64,000 bases of DNA, from assembly GCA_037892935.1 (NCBI GenBank), contig JAYXKI010000001.1:434001-498000 (forward strand), written 5' to 3'. The translations under genes were made by a program, and so were the position numbers. The notes below the pieces were generated by a model. It was not told where the DNA came from and did not search any database. It saw only the letters and a program-made list of their open reading frames with translations. Shown here in pieces: positions 1 through 10,810 of the stretch. Position 1 is the first letter of the stretch; the number at the start of each line of letters is the position of its first letter. The stretch is from Phlebopus portentosus. Lineage: Eukaryota > Basidiomycota > Agaricomycetes > Boletales > Boletinellaceae.

Positions 1-930
1 GCGCTGCCTGCAGCGCAATCTGAAGAGATCCGGAGTCATTGCGTTGTACGTGATAATAAGCGGGTACACGATGAGCAAACGGCTCGCATTGTTTATCCGT
101 AACGTCAAGCGAGAGTGTTCGAGGTGGAAATCATTCAAATTCACTTAGACGACGTTGTAGCTATGGATTCTGGACTTCTCGAGCAATTACGAATATCACT
201 CGGGGACCTCCAACTTCCAAACCTAGAGCTCTTTAAGCTTTCGCACAACCGTAGGTCAGGCAATACAGACGCATTGACGAATGTTGGTTCCTTCAACATC
301 TACCGCTCGTGGAGCATTCCAAAGACACGACATATATCGATCTGCGAGAACACTCCTCCTAGCCTGCCAGGACTATTTTCTTTACAGGCAGTCTCATTTC
401 TAAGCCTTAGCTGTCAGGCTGATTATGCAATCCGCTTGCAGCCCTTGCTTGGAATACTAGCATCGATGTCGAACTTAAGCGACCTGCAACTGGAAATATC
501 TTGCTTTTGGTACGACATACCAGGAAAGAACGTTAGCTTCGTTTTCCCCAGTTTGAAGAGCCTCAGCTTATTGGACCGTTTGATAGAGGGCCTATTATTT
601 ATGGACTCGTATGCCAATTCTGGAACACCTACATCTGGAAACGACAACAAAAGGCCATTATCAACCTTATCGTTTGTCATCCATGATTCCTCAAGCGACG
701 TACACGTCTGTCAAAAAGCTGGTCATTGTTTGTCCTCCCGATTCTTCGGATTTCTTCCTCCTTGTCGACAAATTTCCAAGAATGGAGATTCTCGTTTTGG
801 ATGCACCTTTCAACAGACTTTCTTTTCACCTCGGAGAAGTCAGGATGATGGCACCGTTGCGTTTCATTTCTGTGCAGGTTGGGGAGTCGTTTGCATCGAT
901 TTCCTTCCTAGATTCGTCGAGGAGATGAAA
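1..930 (+). pseudogene. F-box/LRR-type protein, 3' part, frame broken twice
   Basis: This is the carboxyl part of a mushroom-type F-box/leucine-rich protein cut by the left window edge; no F-box is inside the window. The start reads in frame 2 (RNLKRSGVIALYV..., then SRWKSFKF), meets a TAG at 146-148, continues in frame 1 from about 139 (HLDDVVAMDSGLLEQL) to about 590, and returns to frame 2 (LWTRMPILEHLHLE) until the stop at 926-928. Leucine-rich text such as FPSLKSLSLL and MPILEHLHLE is the basis for the family call. One more A at 137-139 and one fewer G at 588-590 would join everything, so this may be an intact gene with two sequencing errors rather than a true pseudogene. The substrate-adaptor role in SCF ubiquitin ligases is family knowledge only. 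Confidence 0.6.
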
Positions 931-1599
931 CGCATGGAAGATGGGGTGGATTCGAGACCTTTGATTTCAAGTGCGACAATGCGGCAGGTAGGATCGATCC
1001 TAACTAAAGGGAGAGTGAGATGGTATGAATAACGCTGTAGCTCTCCTTACGAATGCGCTTTTACTGTACTGTATATGCTATCACTCAAAGCGAATGCGAA
1101 TGATGACTCAGAAGATTATAGGGTGAACTAGATTACGATCATCAAAGTACTATCTAAGCAAGAGATATAAATGTCTCTGCACAGCTTACATCACATCCTG
1201 GCTCGAATATGACCTGGCATACAAGAAACCAAGTCAAAAATACAGAATAATCTCTTCGAGTTATACGGGAGCGTGAACATATTTTTGTTGTTGTTTATAT
1301 CTTTATTTTCAAATAAACAATGATGAGTAACCTGGCAAAAATCCCGAAATGCGTCGGTCCAAGCGCGACCACGCCTCTCTCGAACGTCCAGCAGCATTTT
1401 CAACGCTTTTCGTTCTGCTACTCGATCCTGGTAAACAAACACTATTCTTTTGCGACCACTCAGTCGTATTATCTGCTGTTGTTCTCGGCCCTTCTCTGAG
1501 CTCCCAAGCGTAAATACAGAAAAGAACAACCCGACCGACGAGAGACACGGACACCGCGTGCCACGCTCATTCTCAAATTCTTTACTCACAGCGACTGAG
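931..1599. other. intergenic, 3' flank and taxilin promoter
   Basis: About 670 bases with no supportable gene. The left part is the likely 3' flank of the F-box gene; the right part should hold the promoter and 5' leader of the taxilin-like gene. The open frames here (minus strand 1191-1703) overlap the real first exon of the next gene and look like shadows. Confidence 0.5.
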
Positions 1600-3807
1600 A
1601 TGAGTACGCCAGCTGCACTGCCGCAGCGTCCTTCCAAGCCTCCACCACCGGGGCCCGCGCCTCCTGCTCCCGGGGCTGCACCACCGAACCCACCACAATC
1701 CAACAGTGGTCACGCTGCCACCACAAATGGTGCCAAGGCCACCACGGTTCCCAACGGTACCACCAAGGGTAAAAAGGGCACCGCTAAAGCGGATACGCCT
1801 GTCGACCCCCAGGCTATGTACGAGAGCTTGAAGAGCAAGATCGCTGCATTGGAAGAAGAGCTGAACCACGCGGACGAGGAAGAACTTAAGTTTGGTGCGT
1901 TGTTCATTTGTTGTGTCTATGCTTCGTGACAAGACGCAATATTCTTATTCCCCGTTGCTTTGCACACGCAGCTGAAGAGGCGCAAAAGAGTGTACGCGGT
2001 ATGGAGGAAAATGCAGTACACACGAAATACGTAGAGTTGGTACGTGACCTGCTCTACATGTGTTGTCCTTCACGTATTTAGGATTTCTTCTAGTTTGCTG
2101 AGATGAAGCGTACGGAAAGAGATCATGCGAAGGAGAAACAGAAGTTGACGAAGGACAAGGATACTGGTACTACATCTTGTCTCGGAGGAAGAAATTCCAT
2201 GAACTTACAAAATTTTCCTAACGATGACCAGCGAAGAGTCAGTTGACTAAAGCAAACCAAACTAAGGCTAAATTGGAGAGTCTCGCCCGAGATTTGACGA
2301 AGGTGAGATTATCGTTTATATAGTGCGCTCTTTCGCTGACGAAATACAAGGATAACAAGAAACTGAGAGTAAGTGATGTGGATAATATAGGAGGATGAAT
2401 GTGTACCAAGCGGTCGTGTAGGAAGAGAAACACCAACTCCTGCAAGAGGTTTCCAAAGGATTGGAAGAGGTGAGCACTTTCACTAATTTCTTGCGTTCAT
2501 GTTCTAATTTCTACATGCCGCACGATCACTCTGCAGATCAAGCACTTGACGGCAGAAATCTCCAAGGGAAAGGAGAAAGCTCGTCAGCAGGAGATTAAGA
2601 ACCGCGAACTACCAGAGATTGTTGTGAAGGTCATATGCAAGTACCGTGCGGAACTCTTCTTCAAGATTAATCGCAAGATGAAGCTTTCTCGCCTTATGGA
2701 CGCATGGACTGAACGAATGGAAGGTAACGCCTCCCCCTCGACGAGCCGCAAAGCCATCGGGAAAGGAAATACTACTGCTTCCAACGGCGCATCGTCGCCG
2801 AACGGGGCAGGTAAAGGAAACGATGCGGCAAGCATCAAGTCGAATGCGCCAATCCAATCGGGAGTTGTGGGAGGTGTTGTCAACGGGACGGTTGCAGGCG
2901 CTGCAACACCGGCGCGTATGACGTTCGAATTTTTCCACCAAGGTCGGACTCTGGACCCGGAAACGACTATTGAGGAGGCAGGTATTCAGAGTCAGGATGA
3001 AATCCTTGCTGTTGAGTTCATGGATTTGACGGGTCCAATGCCTGATGATGTGGTGCGTCCTAGTCCGTCTGTATATTCCAGCCCATCTGATTTAATGTTT
3101 TATACTTCAGGAGGAGATCATGGAAACGCGTCTCCCGAAGCTGAAGAAGAATTGGATAGATAATCCACAAGAGTAGGTGCCTCCTAAAGTCCAAGTTCTC
3201 CGCGTACTGATACAGAAGGTTGAATAGAGCAAAGAAAGCCATGGAGGAGATCTTCGATGGAGTGTAAGTCCTTCACAAGTCTTGGAAACGTGTGTTTATG
3301 ATTCAAAACTTTCCCCGCGATAGAACTAGAGAGCGTCTGAAACTTGTCCTTCGGCAATACGAGCTTCGCGAACGGCACTTTGAATGCTTCGTCCGGTCAA
3401 AGGAGCTTGAGCTCTTGCTTGCACGCTACCGTGAACAGGAGTACAAGCAGCACGTGGAGTTCGAGAGGAGTCGAATAGATAAACTTGAGGAAGATGTGAG
3501 CGCTCTCGTTGATCTCTTCACGACCGAAAGTTAAGCGAGGTCGACAGAACCAGCGAGTGCGCAAAGAGCTTGAGGACGTGCATAACGGGCAAACGATGCT
3601 CATTGAGAAGTTGATACAATGCTGCAAGGAGGTAAATTTCAACCAGCCTCGTTTTCCGAGACGCCTGATTCACCTTCTCTCCTTTTTTTGCGGGTCTTCG
3701 CCGCATTGCAGCCAAACGCTGAAAGGACGCAAAGGCTCTTCACGTCTCTGCGTGAAGAGCTCGAGAAACGTGGGACGAAACTGGTAGACGGCGTTGCGGG
3801 AGGGTAG
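1600..3807 (+). CDS. taxilin-like coiled-coil protein with inserted SUMO-like domain
   Basis: Twelve exons: 1600-1894, 1972-2039, 2094-2166, 2232-2302, 2351-2368, 2422-2469, 2537-3052, 3111-3172, 3228-3263, 3324-3495, 3548-3631, 3712-3807; they sum to 1539 nt (512 aa) in frame. The N-terminus is Pro/Ala-rich. Residues about 75-218 are coiled coil with the taxilin signature (KLESLARDLTKDNKKLREE), and 380-510 give the taxilin tail (LVLRQYELRERHFE, then PNAERTQRLFTSLREELEKR). Exon 7 carries a SUMO/Rad60-SLD-like fold in two halves: about 219-254 (KINRKMKLSRLMDAWTERM) and 317-358 (GRTLDPETTIEEAGIQSQDE), separated by some 60 Ser/Gly/Asn-rich residues. Taxilins bind syntaxins and act in vesicle traffic; what the ubiquitin-like insert does is unknown. 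The ATG at 1600 is chosen because it opens the conserved exon. The donor at 3173 (GTAGGT) removes an apparent TAG stop. Confidence 0.82.
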
Positions 3808-4096
3808 TATTAATAGTCGATATCTTCTGAGTGAATGTCGAACTCGGAATGAGTCTCCTCTCGAAGTTTGACTTCCGACTCTGTGTAGCTTAGCATCGCC
3901 TGCAATCTAACTTTCAAATTTGAAACACAGCAAATGATTGATTCCTGGTATCTACACGAGGTCCATTGCTCTATCAAAACTAATTTGCTTTCTCTTTTCT
4001 CTGCTATCTATGCGATGCATAGTCCAAGTGGTATGCTGCCGCTACTGCTAAAAACCTCTTTGGTCCGATTAATTCGTTGTTCTCCCGAGCCTCCAG
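3808..4096. other. convergent 3' flanks
   Basis: A 289-base gap between the taxilin-like gene (+) and UAP1 (-), both ending here. It probably holds only the two 3' UTRs; no gene is visible. Confidence 0.5.
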
Positions 4097-5717
4097 CTAA
4101 TTCGAGATTAAGCGCTCCAAGGATGCCAAAGCATCAAAATCCTGTAGCTTCTCAACATGCCCCGACTTGCTGAACGTTTTATTCTTGACGCTCTCGAGTC
4201 CCTCGCCAGCATACGTCACAAGCGGACTAACTTCAATCTCTACTTCATCTGAGGCGAACCTCGCGCCAGCAGCTTCAAGGAACCTCCGTTGCTGAGCAAG
4301 GAGGTCGCGGCGGGACGTCTCAGGCGAGTCGCCCGCAGGAGCCCCAGGCGCATTTTTCAAAGGCGAGAACTCCTCCGCCCGAGCACCCTCAAACACGAAA
4401 AAGTTCTGCGAGAACGGGAAGACGTCGAACACGAACATCTCCAATTTCATTCCGTCCGTTTTGCCCTTTTCGCCCTTATTTTCGCCCTCAAGTGAAGTGA
4501 TCGAGGGGATCTTCTTACGCGCGATGTGGTACGCGAGGGATTTCTCCATCTCGTGCGTGCGTTGGAGGAATGGGAGCGTGTAGACGTGGTTGACGATGTT
4601 TGCTGCGCGGAGGGCTAGAGCGTTCGGGTTGGAAGGATCACGGCGTGCTGCGAGCTCCGGTGTGATCTCGCTATACTCCACCACGGCGAACTTCCCGCTG
4701 CGCTTTGTGACTACCCCGACGCTCTCCTCGGGACGTACTTTCGGGACCGTCTTTGCCGCACAGTCCGCATTGCGAGTGGCGCAGGCGCCGAGGAAGACGG
4801 GGTCGGCGACTTTGACGAGGCAGTTGTCGACGCAGTACGCGTGGATGAGGGTGATTCCCCGCGAGGAGAGGTCAGAGAGGATGGATGGGGCGGCCAGGTT
4901 GTTGAGGGATTGGGAGAGTGGGTTGCGCAGCGCAGCATAGAGGCCGCCGTTCCCGTCTGGTGCGACGGCGACTTTTGAGGAGCTTCGAGGAGGATCTTGC
5001 CTGAAGCTGAGAGGCATGGGAGGACACCTGCGGTAGTAAACCGTTTAGTTTATAGCTTAGAGAATAATGAGCGTAGACGCTGACCCTGCTTGAAGAACAC
5101 AACCTGGTCCTCATCGAGCCCGAAATTCACTTCTTTCCTCAACTTCTCACCATTAAGTCCCCTCCCAAAGAACTTCCTCGTCGCATCATGCGTAGGGTCG
5201 CTTGTCATGACATACCACCTAATCCTCACGCTTCCTCTTTCTTGCCCGTCTCCTTCTCCGCTACAGTCTGCAAGCGCCGAATGCGCTCGGCCTGAAGTTG
5301 GAACAGCGATTTGTGGGAAGGAAGACCGATATCGTAGCATCCCTTTGGGTCTGAGCTGCCTAGACGCGTACCCTGCCCTCCGGCCATGAGGAGAACCGCT
5401 ACCCTCCCCTCAGCAATCTCGCGTAGTCCCTTCTGGCGATACTCCGCCACACGCTCCTTCTTCGCATCTACGATATTCTCAGTCACATCATTCGGAAGAG
5501 GTTCAACAGCATCTGGAGAGGCGTGTTTGGTATCCTCGTCCGCTTTCAACGCCGCTTTGTGGATCTCATTCACGCGCCCTGGGTCGAATACAGAGAGCTG
5601 ATCGAGAAGAGAGGATTGTTCGACTCGCGAAAGCGTGTCCCAGAACGAAAATACGTGTCCCTGCCCTGCGGCATCGTAGCGGGCCTTGGTGTCTGCGTAA
5701 CGCGCGTCGGAGGACAT
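4097..5717 (-). CDS. UAP1: UDP-N-acetylglucosamine pyrophosphorylase
   Basis: The enzyme makes UDP-GlcNAc from UTP and GlcNAc-1-phosphate in the cytosol, the precursor for chitin, N-glycans and GPI anchors. Exon 1 is 5717-5085 and exon 2 is 5027-4097, around a 57-nt intron. The nucleotide-binding loop LLMAGGQGTRLGSSDPKG lies at about residues 111-128; WYVMTSDPT, the FFKQG block and VAVAPDGNGGLYAAL follow in family order. Length (about 521 aa) fits the eukaryotic family. Two single-base frame breaks interrupt it: near 5238-5240 (before VRIRWYVM) and at 4973-4976 (before VAVAPDG). Adding one A to each short A run on the coding strand restores the frame and makes the total divisible by three. 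An essential gene broken twice in homopolymers suggests sequence error rather than loss. It diverges from the ATP synthase e gene across 679 bases. Confidence 0.9.
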
Positions 5718-6396
5718 CGTTCAGTTTGATGGTTGCTTTTCGCGTCTAATATTACAGTAATGAGTGGCACTTGAAGAGAGACTAAGGGTTTGGGTTGTAA
5801 ACAATATATACCGTATTATGGCACGTTTCGGATTACCTCTGAACGTTTCTAGCCTCACCGCCTCAACACCTTCAATTTGGCCTGCCTTGATTTACACAGC
5901 ACCTTTCAGCGGCCGTTATTTTACATCAACACTGCTTCTCGGTAATATCAGTTATATTCCTCTCACCCGTAAACAGGATTCAAGCGAAGGATACGTAAAT
6001 TTAACTGTCAGTGTATTTTAAATGGAGAATTTAGTAAATCGATGAGCGGATTCACCTGGTCTTGTAGTTGCAGTGAAACTGAAATGAAATCTCTCCTCTA
6101 AACCAGTGAGTGAGAGAATAAGTTGACATAAGCAGACTACATGACGTAATCAGTTCACCCGAGGTTGTCCGTTTGGCCAGCGCGAAAGTTCAAGGCAAGT
6201 GGAAGTTGCTCTCTACGTCTGCCCGTCGGTGCGCGCCATTCTCCTTCTTTGGTCTCTAGCTTCAACAGTACGTCGCTTTCGTCATGAGAGTCTGTCGATA
6301 ATCGAGGCTTGAATGCTGTATTTTCTAGGCGTTGAATCGCAGGAGACCTTCAACACTCTCCTTCTCCCTCGCCTCTTCACCTCATTCGCGTGAACT
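5718..6396. promoter_or_regulatory. divergent intergenic region, UAP1 / ATP synthase e
   Basis: Both flanking genes start away from this 679-base gap, so it should contain both promoters. The open frame at 5764-6021 has no family resemblance and is judged accidental. Specific control elements were not recognised. Confidence 0.45.
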
Positions 6397-6917
6397 ATGG
6401 CCACGCCGACGGTAAACGTACAAATCTACCTCTTTGCTTTATACTTTTGCAAAAGTACTTAAGGTATCCTATGAAACCAGGTCGTACGATACACGGCTCT
6501 AGCAGCTGGCATCTTCTACGGTATCGCGCATCGACGTACACTGCAAAAACAGAAGGATGAACAACGCGCACACGAGGCGGTGCATCAGCGTGAAGAGCTC
6601 ATTCATCGTGCGAAGGAGGCGTGGAAGAGGCAATCGGAGCAGAAGAAAGATGATCGTGAGTCTTTTCAAGATTGTTGTTTCGATACGTTTACTTTTCTCT
6701 CGCATATTTTTACGTGTTTTCATTATGTCCTTCGTATCTTTCTTCGAATGTCGGGGACTCGTGCGTTTGATGCCCTTACGTTTTGTCCTTTTTGCGGATA
6801 CTGTGAAAATGGCCGGCTACTAACGTGTTTCTGCTTTTCTTCACAGTGGTCACCAATCCCGACGACCCGAACTTCGACATTGAGAAGCTACTTCAAAAAT
6901 TGGAGGAGAATCAATGA
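6397..6917 (+). CDS. ATP21: mitochondrial F-type ATP synthase subunit e
   Basis: Three exons, 6397-6411, 6481-6655 and 6847-6917, sum to 261 nt, an 86-aa protein of the usual size for subunit e. Residues 6-22 form the single inner-membrane helix and include the GxxxG motif (AAGIFYGIAHRRTL) that holds ATP synthase dimers together. A charged coiled-coil tail follows (HQREELIHRAKEAW), and the end DPNFDIEKLLQKLEE is typical of fungal subunit e. The first exon encodes only five residues, so simple ORF searches miss the start. Function: dimerisation of complex V and cristae shaping, from knowledge of the family. Confidence 0.88.
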
Positions 6918-7385
6918 TCCTGTGATAACTTATTCCTTTGTCCTCCTTTCTTCTTAGAATTCCCTAATTTCGCTGCAAGTCTCTTACGTTCTTCTGTTAC
7001 CAAGTCCACAAACAGACATCGATTGCAAATAGTGACCTTTGCTGTCCGCCAACTGCGCAATTATTGAATGTACGTCGTACATACATGCAATTTGCATACT
7101 TAAGCTGTCCGAGTTCTCGTCGGTGCACGCACACTAATAACTAGATTTTGTGCATGTCAGACATTAAAGCTAGCTTCGAAAAAATAGTGCGCAAATTACA
7201 TTGAACATAAAGAGTATCATGGGTACATTCATGGAGACCTCGTACAACATGCTACGCCATCATAATTCAATTACCCCGGCTATATCTTACGGTAATTGGT
7301 ACTTCACGGAGGCACATTTGATACAGAACACATAGTGCCATTCAGATCGTGTAAGGCAAGGCGGCCGACGCACACAGAACCAAAA
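6918..7385. other. convergent 3' flanks
   Basis: A 468-base region between the 3' ends of the ATP synthase e gene (+) and BRH2 (-). It is AT-rich with no coding signal; nothing beyond UTRs is seen. Confidence 0.45.
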
Positions 7386-10300
7386 TTACTTCAGTCTGTA
7401 AAAGCGTGAATTTCGTGTTGTAGAGAGATAGACCATGTCGTCCTTCGCACGACCCATCCAACAACTCTGTTGCATGGGCACAAGGTTCGTCATCTTGTCA
7501 GTTACAAATTTAGTATAGACGAAACAGAAAGAAAATCAAGTCAGTCACCACGAGTATAATGAAAGTGGCAACTGAAACGCACTAGGAATCGCTGTCCAGG
7601 TTCGATTGCTCCCGCCTTCCCACCCTCGGATACACATAGCGAAAGGACGTCCCAGATGCACAAATGCGCTATTCGATTTGCCGGACGACGTAAGGTGCGC
7701 GCGTCCCGAACTTGCACGATTCGAAAGTTTCGTACTTCTCGAGGTGGGCAGAGGTGCTTTTCACAAAGGCATCAGAAATCAAACTTGACGCTGGACAAGG
7801 AGAGAAAACTTACATTCATCTCACACTCAACCTCCTCCGCTGCGTTCTCTTTGTCCTTCTCTGACCTTCGTCGAAGATATCGCGCAAGCCAGCCACACTC
7901 ATCCACGCCCAGTTGGCGAATAAAGGGTCCTACTTCGCCTGACGGCAAGGCGTCAAGTTCGTCAAAGAGGTCTTCGATGTGATCTGGCGGCATATCTGAT
8001 GATTTTCAAATGAGTTTCTTAGGAATTCGAACATTTGAGTCCCGGTTCATATGAAAAACTGACCATCAGCTGATGCACTGAATTTCCCACCCTCTGCACG
8101 TTCTAATCGTTCCGCTAAACCGTCCCAGCGAGCCCATCGGGCACCTATTTCCTCTCGGACCTTCGACTCAGCAGCTTCCCGTCGCTTCTGCAACGAGAAC
8201 AATTCAGTAGAGTTTGATGGGACGTTGCAAAGAAACTCGACGTACCCTCCAAGCATCCTCAATTGCAGCCTCTTCCGCCTCACCGCGTGGTCCTTCGCGT
8301 TTCTTCTCTCCAAGCTTGGAGCCAGGAAGAAACTCAAAGAATGCAATCGGGTGCACCTCCAACAAGAAAGGTTCAGCAACTCATCTGTATTCGAGAGAGG
8401 TGAAAAACACACCTTCTCGATGATGAAGTCCGCTGACGGAACGGAACCACCATCAGGAGTAAGGCTGCCTAGGGTAGCAATGAACGGCTCTGAATGGAAT
8501 CCTAACTTTGCATGCCATGGTGCTAGGTGAGATCCGTTACCGGAGAGCAAGAGCGTACAGGAGTTATAGGCTTCCAGAATCTCGCACGGATCCTTCTTCT
8601 CATTTTCAAGCTAGGATGATTGGTTAGTACTGTATATGTTGAAGTCATATTCATAGAGCCCACCTTCGCCCCTGCCACAGCAAGCTTTCGACCAGGCTTG
8701 ATAATTCCACGTACCGCCGCATGCGAAAGCGGCGCATCCAACAAAGCTCGAAGCCGATACCACCCATCACTCACCTCAATCTCTGCGCTAGCATCTCGCA
8801 CCACCTTGCCATTCTTCCCCAACAGCTGCTCCTGTGAGAATAGGACAGCGGTTACAACGAGCACAAGCGGCGACGCTGCGGGTGCATCTCCTGTTGTAAT
8901 GAGCCTCAAAGCCGGTCTAGCGCCTTTTCCAAACTCTTTGCCGTGACGCTTTTCGAGTTGCTCCATGACGACCCGCCAACACCAACGACGAGATGAAGTT
9001 GATTCGCGCTCCGGGTCGAGTGCTGCAAAGCCCGCAAGCTTCCAAAGAATGAGTGCCCAGTGGTTATCAACCCACTCGCGCGTCGCCATGCGACCTGTTT
9101 TATGTAGGTGCGCGAGTGCTTCTGCAGGCCCCAAAGAAGCTCTTGAGGAGCCGGAAGCCTGAGAAGAAACATGGCTCGCAGGCGTATGGAAGACGTAGAA
9201 TGGTGCGGTTTGCGGGGTAATCAGTTTGAGTTCGGCGATATTTCTGTGAGACTTATCAGAAAATAGGTTTGAAAGTAAGATAGAATACTTACAGTCCCAT
9301 GTTCTCAAGTTCCTCAGAAGTATACCGATGCGGTCGAAGGCCAGAGCCCTCCAGTGTAATTTTCCCGCTCTTTGCAACTTCAAGAATCCATTAGTTTATG
9401 CTAACTAGACATGGATTCTGCTGAACTAACCTTTAAGCTGTGCAACTGGTGGCTCCAGAGTTGGTACTGGTTCCATTTTCTTCGGCTGTTCAAGATTCTC
9501 CAGTGCTGCTCTACCAGGTTCTCCAGGACCCATTCCTTTCTTGAACGGCGTCGCAAATGAGGGTCTCGGAGGCCGACGTATAACACTATTTGGCCTATTT
9601 CGCGCAGATGGCCGAACCGGAGTACTGAATTGCAAAGAAGTGTCCGAAAAGGCTCGGAAATGATGATCAGGGGTTTCGAAGCCAGTAACAGACGCGGACG
9701 TCGGTGGATGTGTACGTGGGGTCTGGGCTACACCTATATTGCCCTTCAGAGGACTCGCCTCCCGAGAGTTATCTATTCGTGAAGCTTGCTGGGGCAAGAG
9801 AGGAGATTTGAAACCGCGTGGCCTGTGAACAGCGTTGCGGTTAAGCAGCGGCGTCGAGAATGATCGTGGCTGCGGAGATCGATGGACCACCGGTGAGTTC
9901 AACATTGAGGTTAGCGGAGGACGAGAGGAATCTGCACCAGATGCTCGTTTCAATGGAGCCTGTGTTGTTGTTACCTCCTTCACCCAAGTCTCGTCCTCCG
10001 CCGACCAATCTTCAAGTTTCTTTGACCAACGTTCCAGCGCAGCCTTCGAAGGCTCCAGTGCTATTGCTTGAGCATTTGCAGCGGATTCAAGTCCAGAGAG
10101 CTCTTTATTTTCGGAATTCAACTCGACATTTGAATTGTCGGAGGATAACTTGAGGCACTTAGAGACAGCTTGAAACCCAAGAAGCGGAGCGTCTGGAGCT
10201 GTAGCTGGCTTAAACCAGTCTGTAAAATCTTTCTCTGGAGGATGTTCTGACTGAGACGATGACGATTCGGCATCGTGATTATTATGTGATCGATCGGATA

Positions 10301-10631
10301 TGGCAGCAACGCTCTTGAAACCCGTACTACCATAACCAGCACGTTTCTCGCTTACGGGATCCGAGAATCCTGAAATACCTTTGTCACCGCTGTCCTGTAA
10401 AGCATCTGTTATGGCTCTTAACCGTCTCTTCTTTGAATTTGGGCTGATGGCCTGTGACGATTGTGGTATTCTTTGAGAACTCGACGATGAGGCTGGCTGT
10501 TGTCGCTGTATCTGAGAAAGGGTGACCTCGATTCGATCGAGTTCCAACAGATCATCCGAGTTGAAGTCCTCGAATTCGGCCTCATAAGTCGGCGACGAGA
10601 GTCGTTGTCGTTTGAAAGCGGGAGAGGACAT
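7386..10631 (-). CDS. BRH2: BRCA2 homologue (Brh2-like), recombination mediator
   Basis: Nine exons (10631-9431, 9377-9293, 9243-8664, 8610-8413, 8356-8246, 8187-8064, 7995-7814, 7756-7583, 7493-7386) sum to 2763 nt, 920 aa, with no frame break. The N-terminal 400 residues are Ser-rich and disordered, with a BRC-like region at about 151-212 (LLGFQAVSK, then SKAALERWSKKLEDW). From about 410 comes the DNA-binding domain: TSEELENMGL, a helical domain with WVDNHWALILWKLAGF, then OB1 with DGWYRLRALLDAPL. NGSHLAPWHAKLGFHSEPF and DPPDHIEDLF-type text follow, and the end is RDARTLRRPANR...VYLSTTRNSRFYRLK, as in Ustilago Brh2. Family role: loading Rad51 on ssDNA, with Dss1 bound to the OB region. It is somewhat shorter than Ustilago Brh2. 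It shares a 179-base divergent promoter with the RbAp48-like gene. Confidence 0.93.
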
Positions 10632-10810
10632 GATTGGTCAGAGCGGGAGAGTTGAACACAGTTAAAGCGGAGGTGAGCGACGCGACTTGTCACAATAACA
10701 CGTGATCGAAGCGTGGAAGCTTAGTACCTATTTAGGGCGCGAGCGCCTCGATCTTGCCCTCTTCCGTGCACTCTCTTACTCTGTGTTTATACGTCTTGCT
10801 AGATCTTAAA
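10632..10810. promoter_or_regulatory. short divergent promoter, BRH2 / RbAp48-like
   Basis: Only 179 bases separate the two start codons. Visible candidate elements are a CACGTG palindrome at 10699-10704, an ACGCG core at 10680-10684 resembling the fungal G1/S MCB element, and ATTGG (reverse CCAAT) at 10633-10637 almost touching the BRH2 ATG. Co-regulation at S phase is an inference from these cores and the replication-linked roles of both proteins. Confidence 0.5.

Noticed and set aside
1191..1932. Minus-strand open frames over the first taxilin exon
   Set aside because: Glycine/alanine-rich mirror products of a proline-rich plus-strand exon; the plus strand has conserved family text and splice sites.
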